A stretch of DNA of 64,000 bases from Rhopalosiphum padi (GCF_020882245.1 NC_083598.1:79117714-79181713); one strand, 5' to 3'. Positions 34,601-47,810 are shown, numbered from the stretch's first letter. Notes: generated from the letters alone by a model not told the origin. A program made the numbers and translations.

Positions 34601-37600
34601 TTGACCAATGATCGCAGTTCTTCAGCCAGGGATTTATGCATATCCGATTTGTCCACTTTGTATGTAGGTTTGAACGCCAAAGCGCAAACCATTAGCATAG
34701 CCGATAACGCTGCTTCCCATCTATAATAGATTATCGTATAAATAAATTCGTAGATAAATGAAAAAACGTTGAAATACATTAATAAAATACAAACAATAGA
34801 AGCAAGAAATAATTATTTGAATTTGATATATAATTAAATTTTTACATATTATATAATATATTTGTACTTAGGGCTCTAGGGGGCCGGGAAAAAAAACATA
34901 ACATATACATATTAGGTATTAATTTAAATTATGAAAAAAATAAGTCGTGCCACTACAGTTACCACATTATCTAATATCTTTATTCGATATTGGTATATAA
35001 ATAATTTGATTTCTTACTACATAATTTACATTGTATTTCATTATTCATAAATACTTATAATTTTAAAACAATTTTGTTTATTATATATTAAACTATATAT
35101 TTTATGTTAATAATATGTGATTTAAACTTATATTAAGGTAACTAAAATAACTGACGTTTTATAGAGGTTTATAACAGTAAAAAAAAAACTGTGTAACCAC
35201 TGTAACCAATATTTTAGGTATCTTTTGTAAAAATAAAAATAAAATGTTAGAATTTATAATAAAATTATTATAAATACTAATATACGATGATGGCCAGTGG
35301 CGTATATAGGGGGGGGTTAGGGGTTCAAACCCTTCTTGAAATGTATGGTTAGTACGGGCATTGATTTTGATTGTATAATTAATTGGAATTTAAGAATGGA
35401 AATTTTTGTGAAATTAATTTTTATATACTCATCCACTGACGATGACACGTAATTATTTACAGTACCATAGCTGAAAAATGTATGTGTTTATTTAACCTAA
35501 GTAATAGCCAGTAGGTACCATATATCTAGGTATATTTTAAATTACACATCGCAATCAAAATACAAAACGATAAATTGTTAAACTAATTTTTATAAAATAC
35601 ATCTACATGAAACATAGAAATGTAGTTTGTATGTTATATTTTGTTTAAAATAAGTTAAGAAAATTAAAAATTTACTATAAACAGCAATATTTTCAAACGG
35701 GTAGTAAATACGTACTAATGGTACTACGTATGCAATAATCTGTATTATACAGGTAGGTATCTACTCGGCTGACGGACTAAGCAATAATAATTAATAAATA
35801 ATAACTAATAACTTTACGAAATAACGGATAAGATAAAGGCAAAACTTTATCGGCTTATCATTAGGTACTTAATGTTCTGATTATTGATTTACTATAGTCT
35901 ACATGTATTTGTAAGTTATAAATATTATAAGATAATAATATATAATTACTAGAAATTTGTTGGATAATATATCTTTATTATAAGTTAATAAGTTATAACT
36001 ACAAAGCTATTTTGAATATATTACATAAGTGACGAGAGAGATGAATTATTTATAATGTTCTGTTCTTTAGTGTACGATTTCTATTTTTTTTTTTTTAATT
36101 AGATATATTTTAACTAATAAGTAATAACTAAATAAATATAAATATTTGAAAGCATTTATCAAAAAAAAATTTATCTCTACCTAAATGTAAGTCGTGTAAG
36201 TATTAATTATAAAGTTATAATTTTCTGCGACTTAAAGTTTTTATTCAAAATTTATATACCTAGGTTTTGAAAAAAAACATTTTTCCAGTGATTAATTTTG
36301 TTTTTCGGAATAATAATCTAAAAAGATAATATTATATATTATGTACATATATAACTACACGAGGAGGAAGGACCTATTTACTATTTTCAAAGTACAGTGA
36401 AGGCCAAAGTGTAGTTCTTATGAGATAGAGTAAGAATTAAGTAAGACAAATAAAATGTGAAGGTGATGACTGATGATGTTCTGTTAGTTTACTAATACGA
36501 GAAATATGTTTCATAGAATCAAAGTTTAATAATTCATTATATTTCTATAAACTGTTAAGCATAATTATAACGGTATAATATTTTCGATAAGATGTAATAC
36601 TTTGAAAGATTAAGTATAAAAGATTATGGATAACTATAAACTAATCAGTAATCACTATTCTAGTTAAATAATTTGCGAATGTTACAAGTTATATTTAATC
36701 GACTTAATTATTGAAAGTGAACTTGATTATCGATTATAGTTTACGAACTATTTTATTATTAATAATAATAAAAAAAAAGTGGTTATATCATAAAATTCAG
36801 TGTAATTGACCGCTATACATGCGGTGTTGTAGTGGTGTAGTGGTCCGATAGAAAATTGGAATAAAAACGGTCACAGATTATTCCAGAATCAATATAATTA
36901 TTGAATAAATGCAATGCATATTATTTTTTGCTTTTTAAATTATTGTTATAAAATGTATTTATTCATAACCAAATATCTTCATACTCCTGGTTGTATTAAC
37001 TATTTAATTGAAATTCAAGACATATTTAATATCTATATATATTACAAATAATCCACCCAACAGTTCTTAATGACAATTTGAAATATATTTTTGTTATCAT
37101 GAATACCAAATTTTTTTTTTAGACTGTATAATTACCGATAAAAAACGATTTTATTATAATTTTGTATAAGATTTTAAAACACAAATGATTTGATAAATAG
37201 TTAAATTATATTCAGTTACGATAGTTATGTAAAAATATAAAAAGGAAGATTCTTTTAAAAGTTAACACTCATTATTTTGAAAATTATTTACGGTTTTGAA
37301 TAACTACATATTTTTTCATAATTTGAATTAATTACATAAGGACATTTTTGAAGAAAAACCATATTTTCTATTATTGTAGTTTTAGTTTTTGAACAACATA
37401 CGTTTTTAATTTCCTATTACGATGCAGAATATTTTTCTTAATATTTTGTTACATACGAATATAAGTTTAGATGAGCGGAATGCGGCGACACAAGTGAATC
37501 CCACAAAATGATGGTACACTAGACTGCGAATCTAAATTGTAAATACTTATAAATTATAAATAAACTGATAAACTACTTGTTCAGTCGTTCATAATTACAT

Positions 37601-40600
37601 TTTTCATTGGTATAATATACTATATACAATAGTATTTATAATATTTTTAGTTCTAGTTTTATTTTTTATTTAAATACTAGGGAGAATTGTCCTATTGGCT
37701 ATTATCAAACTTAAAGTTAAAAACATTATCGCTATTTTTGGTATTTAATTTTTAATGCGAGATATGAGCATTTTTAATATTGTGATTTATCGCATACTTA
37801 CTTATATCGCACTTTAAAATTAAAATAACGAAAAAAAACAAATACCTAATATTTTTATTGTGAAATTAATGATATGCAAGTGTTATGCGTTCGAATTGCC
37901 TAATTTATAATGCACTTTTTGTTGCACGTTTAACGCAATTACCAACATAAAATTAGAGGTAGGTTACTGAATGAAAATTTTCCATATTGTACGTTTGTTA
38001 GACAGAGAAGTAGCACATGAGTGGCGTCCTCTTGGGCACCCGTATAAATGATACGGATGAAAAAACCTTATTGGTAGTTGGTACTATTAATCCTATACAC
38101 TTTAAAGAGCCTAGATAATATTATGAGCTTTTTTTTTTACTTAGCTTAGCGCTACTATCGTCGTGCAGGATATAATATATATTTTTATTAATTTTAAATA
38201 ATTATTATTTAGGCTCTCTAATAGATAAAATACTATTTAATCATGTTAATATCATTATACATTTGGGAAGGTAGTAATTTTTCTATATTAGAAACTGAAT
38301 GGACTATACTTAAATTTGAAGTTTAAAAATGTATTATTCTGCTATTTATGTAAGCTATGAAGTACAGCGTACAGTGCACTCAATGTATAATGATAACAAA
38401 ATATTATATATTAAATTGTATATAATATATTTAAATTTAACTAATACACATAATATAAGTGTATTTCTAAGAATATTAGATAACTTAAGTGCAATAAGAT
38501 ACTATTATACTTTAAACTAACCTTAAACAGTTATCTAGACCATATTTAACAAGTAGATGATCCACGAAGTATGGAATGATCATGGTGAAAAATGAGCTGC
38601 CAGCAGTTACTATACCATTTACGAGACCAAGGTATTTTTTGAAGTAATGACCAAGAATAGCTAATGAAGGCGTGTAAGCTAATGATGCGCCAATACCATA
38701 TAAAAGGCCGTAAGTTACGTATAATACTTCCACCTAAAATAGAATAATTAGATGAATATTTAAATATATATATTATGACTAATTTTGTTATTAAAGTTTT
38801 AATAATAAATATAGATACAAACAAATTAATAAAAAGGAAATACAAATTTAATATATTAAATTAAAACAAAATTAAAACTTGCTATTAGTAAGATAAGGTA
38901 AATAAATACGCATAACGTAACGATAGGATTTTATTTTTAAGGATTAGCAAATACTAACTAATAAATGATATATATATATTATACTGTTATATAAATATGT
39001 TATCATTCATGATTCGTTTTAATCAGAACAATTAATTAAGCTAGAAACTATAAAATATTCACTAAAAATAACAAAATTATAATTAAATATGTTTAAAAAT
39101 TAAAATTAAAAATAATATATTGTTCCTTGTGATTAAAACTGAAATTCTTATAAATACTAGACGTACAACACGTTTTCAATATTAAAATTAAATTATATTT
39201 TATAATTAAGAGAATGACGTACCCATGTGTTGGTCACCGTAGTCTTTTTACTAACGCATACCATAACAAAATATACGTTTAGCAGTTCGAATTTTGTGTA
39301 TTTTAATTAAATATTTGAGTGAAATAACCTATTAGCAAACTTAAAGGTTAGACATTTAGAATATTATTAGTGTTCTTTCATCAAGTTTTTACAATACTTA
39401 AATTTTAAGTGAATTATGAGTATCTTGAAATATTAATATTATACATACTCATAACTTGCTTAAAAATTAAAATACTGTAAAAAACTGATATAACCCTGAT
39501 AATGAGTGCATTAAGTTTGATAATAGTACATTTCACTCTAATATTTAAACTAATTACACAAAATTGGAACTCCTGAACGTATATTTTGGTTTAATAATAG
39601 TATGAGGTATTAGTAAGACCAAAACAAACTCAGCGGGTACTACGTTGTTAAATACTTCAGTATTGAAAATATTTGAAACCACAATGATGGTTAACTATCC
39701 ATACTCTTAATTAAAAATTAATTAATAATTGTCTTAAGTTTTTTTTAACATACATAACAATCTACATTTCATATAGTATTAAATATTGGATTCTGAGCGG
39801 CTCCGATGAATGTATTGATTTTACAATGATGTGTTATTTTTTTTTATATGTACCTATTTATGGTATACATATAGTAAAACAAATGCTTTGATATTTAACT
39901 TTGAATATAGTTACTGATAGAAAATTGGATTTAGTTGGTACTCTGAGAGTTCAAAATACTATAAAAATTAGGGAAAAACATCAATTTTTACTTAAAACCG
40001 ATTTTTAAAATTGACATATTTTATTTGGTGGAAATCGAAGACTGTTGATAATTGAAATTTTTTACAAAATAGGTTAGCAGAGTAGTAAGGTATAACCCAC
40101 AAAAACTTTACTATTAACTCCGCTTACCTAAACTTTAAATACTTATCAAAAACTACTTGTCCGAACTTCGATTTTTATGTATAGAAATACTCAGAAAAAT
40201 ATTCTGCTTCAGAATATAGAAAAAGCTCAAAACAGTAAAAAATCATAACAATAAAAAGTATTAAAAATACATAAAATTTTTTAAATGTTGTTTGATTTGG
40301 ATTGAAATTCATGTAAAAAAACATTTTCAAAAACATTAACATATTTTGAAATAATGAGTGTTCAAAAATAAAAGAATCACTCTGTGTAATGACATTTTCA
40401 ATTTTTTTTTTACAAATACATTTTTGTTTGGTAAAAAATGTTGGAAATGTAATACCAAGGCTCCTCATAAGTTGCAATAATATCCATTTAAGATACATAT
40501 TACATAGGCATGAACTTTTTTTATAAACATTTGAAATTAAAATTTGTTAAATTCAAAAAATTAGAAAGAAAACTAGAATCAAAAAAATAATTTGAAATTG

Positions 40601-43600
40601 ATTAAATGTTGAATTGAGGAAAAATTTACACAACATGCTTCCAGTGTTGTGTATGAAATGTACGAGACTAAAAAATATACCATATATGGTTCGTTAGATA
40701 TATATCATTGATTTTATAATATGAATCGGTCTACTTACCATTTTAAAGTCATTGATTATACTAAACTAACCAATAACTAACGATATTCACTTTATTAAAT
40801 TTAATATGTTCTAATTAAAGTTTCGAATAGCAGGGTACCTAAACAACAATTGATAAATATTAAATACCGAGTACTAATCGCTGCATGAAAATATTAAATG
40901 AATGACCTATGTTTAATATGAATACGATTATACAAAATACAAATAGAAATAATTAGTTTAATACCAATAAAAAACAAATAGGTTTAAAATGAATAAAAGT
41001 GAAAGTACTTCACAATTTTTAGAAATTTGAAATTTGAAATTATTTATTGATTGTGTTAACGACGCCTAAAAGCTTTGCAATTAGTATATAAAAATATAGG
41101 AAACTTAAAATATATTATTCTCTAAAATAAACTTATTAAAGCACGCAAAATTTTTTATTTTTGGTTTTGATAAAATTTACAAAATTTATACTTATTTAAA
41201 AGTCTATTCTATTTTTCTTTCTTTAAGTATTGACATTAATGTTACTTAAAATAATGAGATTCGAAATTACTATAAATTGAAGGGTTTAACATTAAAAACC
41301 TTTTAAAGAATCACTTTTAACATGTACTATATGTCTATATGTAGTTCAGTAGTTGTTGTATAGGTACATATAAGTAGTAGTAGGGACGTTGCTTATTCCT
41401 TAAATTGTAAATGGTTAGTTGTCAGAAAGGTTTAAAATAATGTTTTTAAAATGAAAAAAATCAGTGTGAAACATAAGGTAGTATTATATATTATGTTACT
41501 TTATTTTACGAATAGATCGATAAGAAGTATGTCAAACGCTTAGGCATGAAGTTAGTTTGTATTTTTGATTCATATGAATAATTATTTAGTTTAATTCAAA
41601 TGATATTACCTATAATATTTGTACAGATACAACTATTTGTAAAATGTTAATGTACAATAATAAGCGGTTATAATAATAACTAAAAAAAAATCTTTTTAAA
41701 TAGATTATTATTTGTATTTGAGAAATTTGGAATAATATTATATATATTATAACTTACTTGATGTGTGAAATATGATGATATTAATAAACTATTAGTAGCA
41801 ATAAAACCACCTATAAACGTAGTTGTTCTAATTCCTATGCGATCAACGAGAACTCCAGCGATAGGTGACATTAGAAACGTTGTTCCCACAGTCAAAGAGC
41901 CAACTAGCGCTAAAATCAACAAAATATTATAAATAAAAAATATTTAAAATGTGTTAAATGTGTACATTTAATTTAAAATGTATCTAATAAAACATACAAG
42001 AATGGTTATAAGATTAATGAAATTGCAATATTTGTTGATGTTCGAATATTATTTAGGTCCATATATATACTTTTATTACACGAAGTATTATACAACAATC
42101 TATACCGATAAGGAGCACAATAGATACGCAATATCTATGAAGGATAAATTATTTATCTATTGTTATATATATAATAAAGAATAAACTAAGTATAATAGCT
42201 TAGTAAAAAGGTTTATATAAGTTATATTCCGAGAAATTTTTAAAATTGTCAAGATTTATTTTTGGAGATTTTATTATAATTTTAAATGAGACGGGGAGAT
42301 CAATCATCCTACTTTTTCAAAATTTCAACTTGAATTTCTTGAATTTAAATTTAAATTGATGATACAATTTGAAGTACGTTTCTTATACAGAATTTATGTT
42401 TATTACCTAATATGTAATAATATAAGAAATATACTGGTATATTATAAATTATAATATACTCTAAGTCAATAGTCAATACGATATTATATTTAAGGGCTGA
42501 ATGAAGCTAAAGCTAAAAATGTGACATGGTAATTAAATGTTATCATAAAAAATAATTTTTTAAAATATTTTTTCATAATATTATGGTTAGGTATTATATT
42601 CAATTCTGTTTTTTTTTCTTAATTTTATCAAATAACAAAACATTAATAATAATGACGAATTAATACTCATTAAAATAATTAAATTATCAAACAGCTAACT
42701 TGAATACCTAATTACAAATGTTTTTTTTCTCGGAAAAAATGATGACATTAATATAGTTAAATTAAAGGGGTCCGTGCATATACCAAATATGTAACACAAT
42801 TTTACATAAGAAAATAGTGTATTTTCTTAAAAAAAAAATTACGAATTTACTTGTACAAGAATAAGACAATTTCAACAACCTGTACAAAAAATATAAAATA
42901 TAATATAATAATATATTAATATAGTATTTGGAGCTACATTTTTTATTTTCTGTCGAATGACAAGATATCTACTTCCGGAGTTATCGGGTTTTATACTTTT
43001 ATTGCTACGAGCATTGTCTATAGTCGATACAGTACGTAAAACAAAATCGAAAAAACAATTACGATCAAATCAAGATGCATATTATATTTTAGAATTTTGT
43101 ATTATGACTTAGTATTTATAAACATATCCAAATTGTTTTTATTCAAATAATATTGATTCTTCTAATTATATTTTTTAATTTCTTGAGAATGATAGATCAT
43201 AATTCATAAATATACTGGTATTTAAATATAAATAAAACAAAGTGTCGTTGTGTCGTATAATACACGAACTATAAAAAAAGATGAAAGTAACAAATACAAA
43301 GTTTTGGTCAAAAAACAAGATAATTCTCAAATCATTTTGGGCTATTATTAGATAGCATTTTGAAAAAATTATAAATATCAAACTAGCTAATACTGCAACT
43401 TTTTTATAATAGTCTAGTGTAAATATATTTTAACATAAGTTTTATTATAAACTCAATATTATTTTTAAACGCTTTTTTTTTTGTTTTCTGAAAAGAAAAA
43501 TGGATTTGCTGGTTTTTGCATGGACCCGTTTAATTTGCACAGTAGCTAGAAATAAGTGACTTAGATGAAAAGGGATCTACTTCTATCATTTATTTATTTA

Positions 43601-44688
43601 CTTTAATATGATATAAAATACGATACAAATCAATTTATACTAATAAAAATATTAAAATAAATATTTTGTCTATACTAGTTAACATTTTATCTTGGTTAAA
43701 CACATGTCTATAACTTTTTATACAGATGAATACTCGTATGTTTTTGAATTAACAAAAAACCTTTTCACACAAATCACAATGACTAAACTGTGTCTGTGTT
43801 ATAGGATTGAGAACGATTGTCGGCAAATCGAAGAACTAAAATTTTGTACCTTATAAGCAAACGATTGAGAACGATTTTTTGAGCGACGTTGTCGTTTATC
43901 TAAATTTTTAGCAAGCCCCTTCCTATACACATGTAATTATTTCCGTTTTGAAGGAAACTAACACAGACCGTGACAATAATTACTATGATCGTATTATTTC
44001 TACAATTAATTCTTACTAAGAGTTTGAACAAACTAAAGATATCATGACTTCATGAGGTATTAGACAACTGGAAATGAGTACTTGGGAAAAAATTTTAAAT
44101 TGTATCTTAAACTGACAAATAATTGATAATTGTTTATTTTTTAAATGACAAAAAAATCTATATTAAATGTTAATAATATATCACGGTTATTAAAATGTAA
44201 TATCAGATATACTATTTTGTATTTTTAATCTATGCGGCAACATTGCATAAAAGTTAGCAGGTAAAAACGTTTTCAATCGTGTTATTAAAAAATATACGGC
44301 TTATAAGGACCGTTCTCAATCATGTTCTACCCAACTGTGTAGCTAGAAGACGTTGGCAGACTGAGTATAATAATATATGTATTATAATATCATTGTGTTT
44401 CGTTTGAAAAGATGAATGGTTAACTACCATTATATTAGGGAATTTAACAATGATTGAACTTGGAATGTAAATAGTCCATATGAGTTACGAATTAAATAAA
44501 TTATACTTACATGCTTTTGACGATGCTTCACTGACACCAGCATCCTCTAGCCTTTTTAAGAGATATACATAAGTCACTGAATAGGAATTGATAAAACTAA
44601 AAACAAGACCATTGACTAGGAAACTAGCTAACACAACGATACACGATCGTATGTTAGCTTCGGGCAATCCCTTTTCTTGGTTGTTCAT
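28636..44688 (-). CDS. SLC16 monocarboxylate-transporter-like major facilitator, long introns
   Basis: Minus-strand exons: 44511-44688, 41758-41909, 38522-38733, 34510-34720, 34283-34423, 32808-33033, 32515-32706 and a short last exon 28636-28655, giving 1332 nt (443 residues). If the 32515 donor is not used, the frame runs on to a stop at 32435. The fold is a 12-helix major facilitator. Family landmarks are VVLASFLVNGLVFSFINSYS in helix 1, VGSLTVGTTFLMSPIAGVLV then DRIGIR (loop 2-3), YGLLYGIGASLAYTPSLAIL, a cytosolic loop before NPKYVIWATM, then GRLISGPISDYKGV, and VGPPVAGWMYDNYKSY in the last helices. It resembles insect carriers annotated as MCT10-like; substrate (monocarboxylates or aromatic amino acids) cannot be read from the sequence. 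The acceptor at 44735-44737, just upstream of the ATG, shows a spliced 5' untranslated region. The introns carry several transposons. Confidence 0.85.
28656..32434. other. long region inside the proposed last intron of the transporter
   Basis: Apart from the MITE at 30977-31149, this 3.8-kb A+T-rich stretch has no recognisable gene. The open frames at 28858-29275 on both strands look like chance frames: they have biased A/T codons and no family features. A short CTA trinucleotide run lies at about 31710-31730. Confidence 0.45.
30977..31149. mobile_element. mariner-like MITE, 173 bp, TA flanks
   Basis: The left end CTCTATTCAGAATAAGATCA and the inverted right end CTCTATTCAGAATGAGCTCA match at 18 of 20 positions, and the match continues through GACCTC. 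TA lies immediately outside at both ends (30975-30976, 31150-31151), the target duplication of Tc1/mariner elements. The interior is about 120 bp, G+C-richer than its surroundings, and non-coding. Confidence 0.75.
32435..32706 (-). CDS. transporter penultimate exon, unspliced form with its own stop
   Basis: If the donor at 32515 (AAGAAG|GTAAGC) is ignored, the reading frame continues 26 more codons (ending SINPNYTR) to a TAA at 32435-32437. If it is used, the frame joins the acceptor at 28656-28658 and ends six residues later (DSQEVC, stop 28636-28638), leaving a 3' untranslated region below 28636. Both ends place the C-terminal tail in the cytosol after helix 12. The donor is close to consensus, so the spliced form is likely the main one. 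Confidence 0.5.
33034..34282. other. transporter intron
   Basis: Intron between the exons at 34283-34423 and 32808-33033. It has a run of ten G at about 33396-33405 (ATACCCATACAGGGGGG) and nothing coding. No intact element could be delimited. Confidence 0.5.
34721..38521. other. transporter intron, 3.8 kb
   Basis: No gene is seen. At 35295 the sequence CAGTGGCGTATATAGGGGGG resembles the ends of the hAT-like MITEs in this window, but no matching right end was found. The rest is A+T-rich unique-looking sequence. Confidence 0.45.
38734..41757. other. transporter intron, 3.0 kb, with a dispersed repeat
   Basis: Intron between exons 41758-41909 and 38522-38733. It contains the repeat copy at 39789-40080. 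The open frame at 40175-40498 on the minus strand is very A+T-rich and has no family features; it is probably chance or repeat-derived. Confidence 0.5.
39789..40080 (+). repeat. dispersed repeat family, copy 3
   Basis: It starts GATTCTGAGCGGCTCCGATG, continues AATGTATTGATTTTACAATG, has ATGCTTTGATATTTAACTTT and TAGTTGGTACTCTGAGAG, and ends near TGTTGATAATTGAAATTTTT. It corresponds block by block to the inverted copy at 2980-3316 and the copy at 18281-18625. Confidence 0.65.
42762..43533. mobile_element. TTAA-flanked element, 772 bp, in transporter intron
   Basis: The left end is TTAA followed by AGGGGTCCGTGCATATACCA; the inverted right end is TTAA followed by ACGGGTCCATGCAAAAACCA. TTAA at both sides is the target site of piggyBac-type transposases. 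The interior contains a G+C-richer patch (42950-43030) and a 68-codon minus-strand frame without recognisable domains. It is non-autonomous if it is an element; the family assignment is inferred only from the TTAA. Confidence 0.6.
43806..44322. repeat. nested inverted repeats in transporter intron 1
   Basis: GATTGAGAACGAT occurs at about 43805 and again at about 43863, and its inverted form at about 44268 (CGTTTTCAATCG) and 44309 (CCGTTCTCAATC). CCTTATAAGC at 43849-43858 is mirrored by GCTTATAAGG at 44299-44308. Two inverted pairs nested in about 515 bp suggest a transposon with terminal and subterminal repeats, but no target duplication was identified. Confidence 0.45.
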
Positions 44689-44737
44689 TTTTAAAAACGT
44701 ATATAGATGTACTTATAAATTACACAAGTATTAACCT

Positions 44738-46700
44738 AAAAAAAAAAATGTATATTCATATTAAACAAAACTAATTTTTTGTAAATAATAATAAACATAA
44801 ACAATGATTAATGTTATTTAAACAGTTACCTGTTCGTAGATAAAATACTTAAAAATATTTAAGGATTCTAAATTTTTAAACATGTTTTGTTATACTTTAA
44901 TAATTTTCAAAATTTTGCAAATATATATATAAATATTGAATATACTTATAATAGCGAGTTTTATAGGCATACAGCTCGCATAAATCAAAATTAAATTCTG
45001 TAATTATACAGAGTAATAATTCATATCATGAAATTTATTTAATAGTTTATTACATATAAAAAAACAAGAAAAAGTATCAATAGAAAAATGTATTGAATGT
45101 AGTATAAAAAAGCTATATTATTCATAAAATTTTTTAGTAAATATTTACTTAATTTAAATAATATAGTAGTTTATTATTATTCATCATCTACTTAAAGTCA
45201 ATATATAAAAATCATATAAATTTTTAAGCTCATTTAATTTTTTACGAATATAAATATTTATTTAATAAAATTACGTTTATTTAAAAAAAAAAAAATAAGA
45301 AGCTTAATTTTTTTTAAAGAAAATCGTTATTAGTAATTATTATTTACATATGATTTCATTATTATATAATAATTAGTATTACTAAATGATTGACAATAAT
45401 GGATTTCTTTAAGTAATTTTTGAAACTTATTTTTAGATTTATCATGTATCATAATATTGACTTTATTATATTAATCATATGTTCTAAACTGATTATTATC
45501 CTAAATATACAAAGTTCAATAACATCAAAATTAATCATTTGAATTTTGATTCTGATACGTTAAAATCTTCAGAAAAAATATCTATTAAATAATTAATAAT
45601 ATAAAGAGGGGTTCTTATATGAAAAAAGGTAGTATTTTCAATGGACACTTTTTAAGAAGTAAACTAGTAAACAAACCTTAAACATTTGAAATTATATATT
45701 GGCAGTATACTTATTTCAACTAAATATTATAAAATAGTTTCCTCTTTTCGCCTAAAACAACTGCATTGTTTTCGCTTACGGTTTCATTTTCAACATTTTG
45801 GAAAGCACTGTTTGAAAATTAGTTTCATAAAGCGATTTAGCATAACCCAGAGAGCATCATAAGGAGACGACTTTTATTACTATACTAAATGTATTGTGTT
45901 TGTTTAAATAAAAATAATTGTTAAATAATTTAAAAAGTTATGTGTGTATAGATAATTATTGTATAATATAAGTAAATACAATCTGATGTACATTATATTA
46001 AATTAAATAGTACATATTTACAATAATTTCCTAAAAATAGGAAAGTTAAAAGACGTTAATTAAAAAAAAAGATACAATCTAACAATATAATAGAGGAGAG
46101 TTATAAGTCGATATGAGTTTATATCTTGGCATTCAACTATGTATAAATATAAAATCACTAGATTAATTACTAATTAATAATCAAAAAGAGGAAATTACTT
46201 TATCATATTTAGTTGAAATTAAGATTATATTTATTTAATCGATTAGAAGGATTGAATAGTTATTTAAAATAGATATTTTTGCTGTGCCTAAAGTTGAATA
46301 CCGTATGTCATGGACGGTTTTGTAATTTGCTTATCTCAGGATTTTAGTTCTTATTGGAGAGCGATAAGTTTCTTGAAGTAAGGAAACGTAAATTACTAAA
46401 TTTACGTTTTGTATTTATGTGATATTTTTAATTAAGCATTTTGACAAGGTGAATACCTAGGTATTTAGCATTATATTATAATACAGGGAATCCTCTAAAT
46501 AGCGGATATTCTTGGTCACTGAAATCTTGTCCACTATTCAGAGGAGGTAAATTTTTAGAATTCATAAAAGGTAAATAGTTTAAAGGAAAAATTATGCACT
46601 TTGTTAAATTTAATTAAAGTGTTTTAACAATTAACAAATTACTAATTATTTAAATAAAATATAATATAATATCAATACAATACCCAGTTTCCATTTAAAA
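44738..46700. other. upstream of the transporter, no gene seen
   Basis: Very A+T-rich. At about 46485 the sequence CAGGGAATCCTCTAAATAGC with a nearby TCCACTATTCAGAGGAG resembles one end of a pogo/Tigger-type element preceded by TA. No opposite end was found. Confidence 0.4.
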
Positions 46701-46791
46701 AAAAAATAAAAAGAGAAAAAAGGTGGGCATGTGTCGAGTACTCGAGTGGACCCGTATTCGGGTGTGTTCAATTTAAATTTATTTTTCCTCT

Positions 46792-47031
46792 AACAGACCA
46801 ATAAGCCTTCTCCCAATTATATCAAAACTTTTTAAAATATATTAATAAAACACATCCTACCCATACTTAATGATATTTTGCCTAACTCCCAATTTGGATT
46901 TCGTAATAATCATTCTAGTATATCAAGTACATAGATTGGTTGAGAAAATCTTATTCATCTTTTAAAAGAGAAACTTTACTTTACTGATTTCTTCCTTGAT
47001 GTCTCGCAAGCGTTTGACAGGATGCGGTCTA
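46792..47031 (+). pseudogene. decayed jockey-type non-LTR reverse transcriptase fragment
   Basis: The plus strand encodes, in shifting frames, RPISLLPIISKLF (about 46796-46834), ILPNSQFGFRNNHSS (about 46874-46918), HRLVEKI (about 46930-46950) and DFFLDVSQAFDRM (about 46985-47023). These are the consecutive early motifs of non-LTR retrotransposon reverse transcriptases. In-frame stops and at least one frameshift separate them, and the catalytic YADD region is absent. It is a short dead relic. Confidence 0.75.
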
Positions 47032-47582
47032 CGGGTTAACTAGCTAAAATGTATAGTGTAACTACTCAGTACTCAGACACAACTATTTAATTTTAAAATG
47101 TTACATAGAAAACCGCTTTAATTCAGTGCGTTTAGGCTTCATTATCTTAAGCTTATTGTTCTATTATTATAACAAATTGCCTAGTAAAAAAATTGTGCAA
47201 AAAAAAATATTAAGTAACTGCCTGAGTTTGCTGACGCACATCATAATTTCCCTGTAATTTTTTATGAATAACCATATGCAAATCGTTGAATTCAAATTTA
47301 ACAAATCTACTTCAGTAATCTAATAAATAACGAGGTACACTCAAAACCTACATAGCTATACAATGAAATTATTCTCATGGTTTTTTGTCTATAAAATTAA
47401 CAGTAATTAAATATATGATACTGAAAACCATTAACAACGGAAGTATTTATAGATGAAACACTGTTGGTGTGTTTAAATAATATTACTCAATTCGTCCTCT
47501 CTTCTTTTCATTGAATTTTTTTTTAATTATTTTAATATTTGATAATATTTAAAAAATGTACAATACTATAGATATAAAATAA

Positions 47583-47600
47583 TATATATATATATATATA
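47583..47600. repeat. TA microsatellite
   Basis: About nine TA units directly before the target duplication of the MITE at 47604. It is one of many short TA or TAA tracts in the window and is listed because it forms the insertion site. Confidence 0.7.
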
Positions 47601-47603
47601 GAA

Positions 47604-47810
47604 CAAGGCCGTACCTGGGGGAGTTAAACTATCTCCCCCCCCCGAAATTTTTTAGCGTTCATAAAATTTAAAAATGAATACTTAACATTACACCTCAAAC
47701 AATTACAATATAGCGACCTGGCATGGTGTTTGGACGCCAATTGTTCATTATTTTATACACCACTTACTAACCTCCCTCCCCTCCGAAAATTTGTTAGGAG
47801 TACTGCCTTG
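47604..47810. mobile_element. 207-bp hAT-like MITE with exact 8-bp target duplication
   Basis: The left end CAAGGCCGTACCTGG and inverted right end CAAGGCAGTACTCC are terminal inverted repeats. ATATAGAA flanks the element exactly on both sides (47596-47603 and 47811-47818). C- and G-rich tracts sit just inside the ends. The interior is non-coding. Confidence 0.78.

Noticed and set aside
38546..38845. 99-codon minus-strand frame overlapping a transporter exon
   Set aside because: It is a different frame of the same exon; the frame encoding the major facilitator helices is the real one.
40175..40498. 107-codon minus-strand frame
   Set aside because: Low-complexity Phe/Leu/Lys-rich translation, next to a dispersed repeat copy inside an intron; no domain recognised.
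46485..46560. pogo/Tigger-like terminus
   Set aside because: Only one end seen and no opposite terminus or transposase remnant; mentioned only as part of the intergenic entry.
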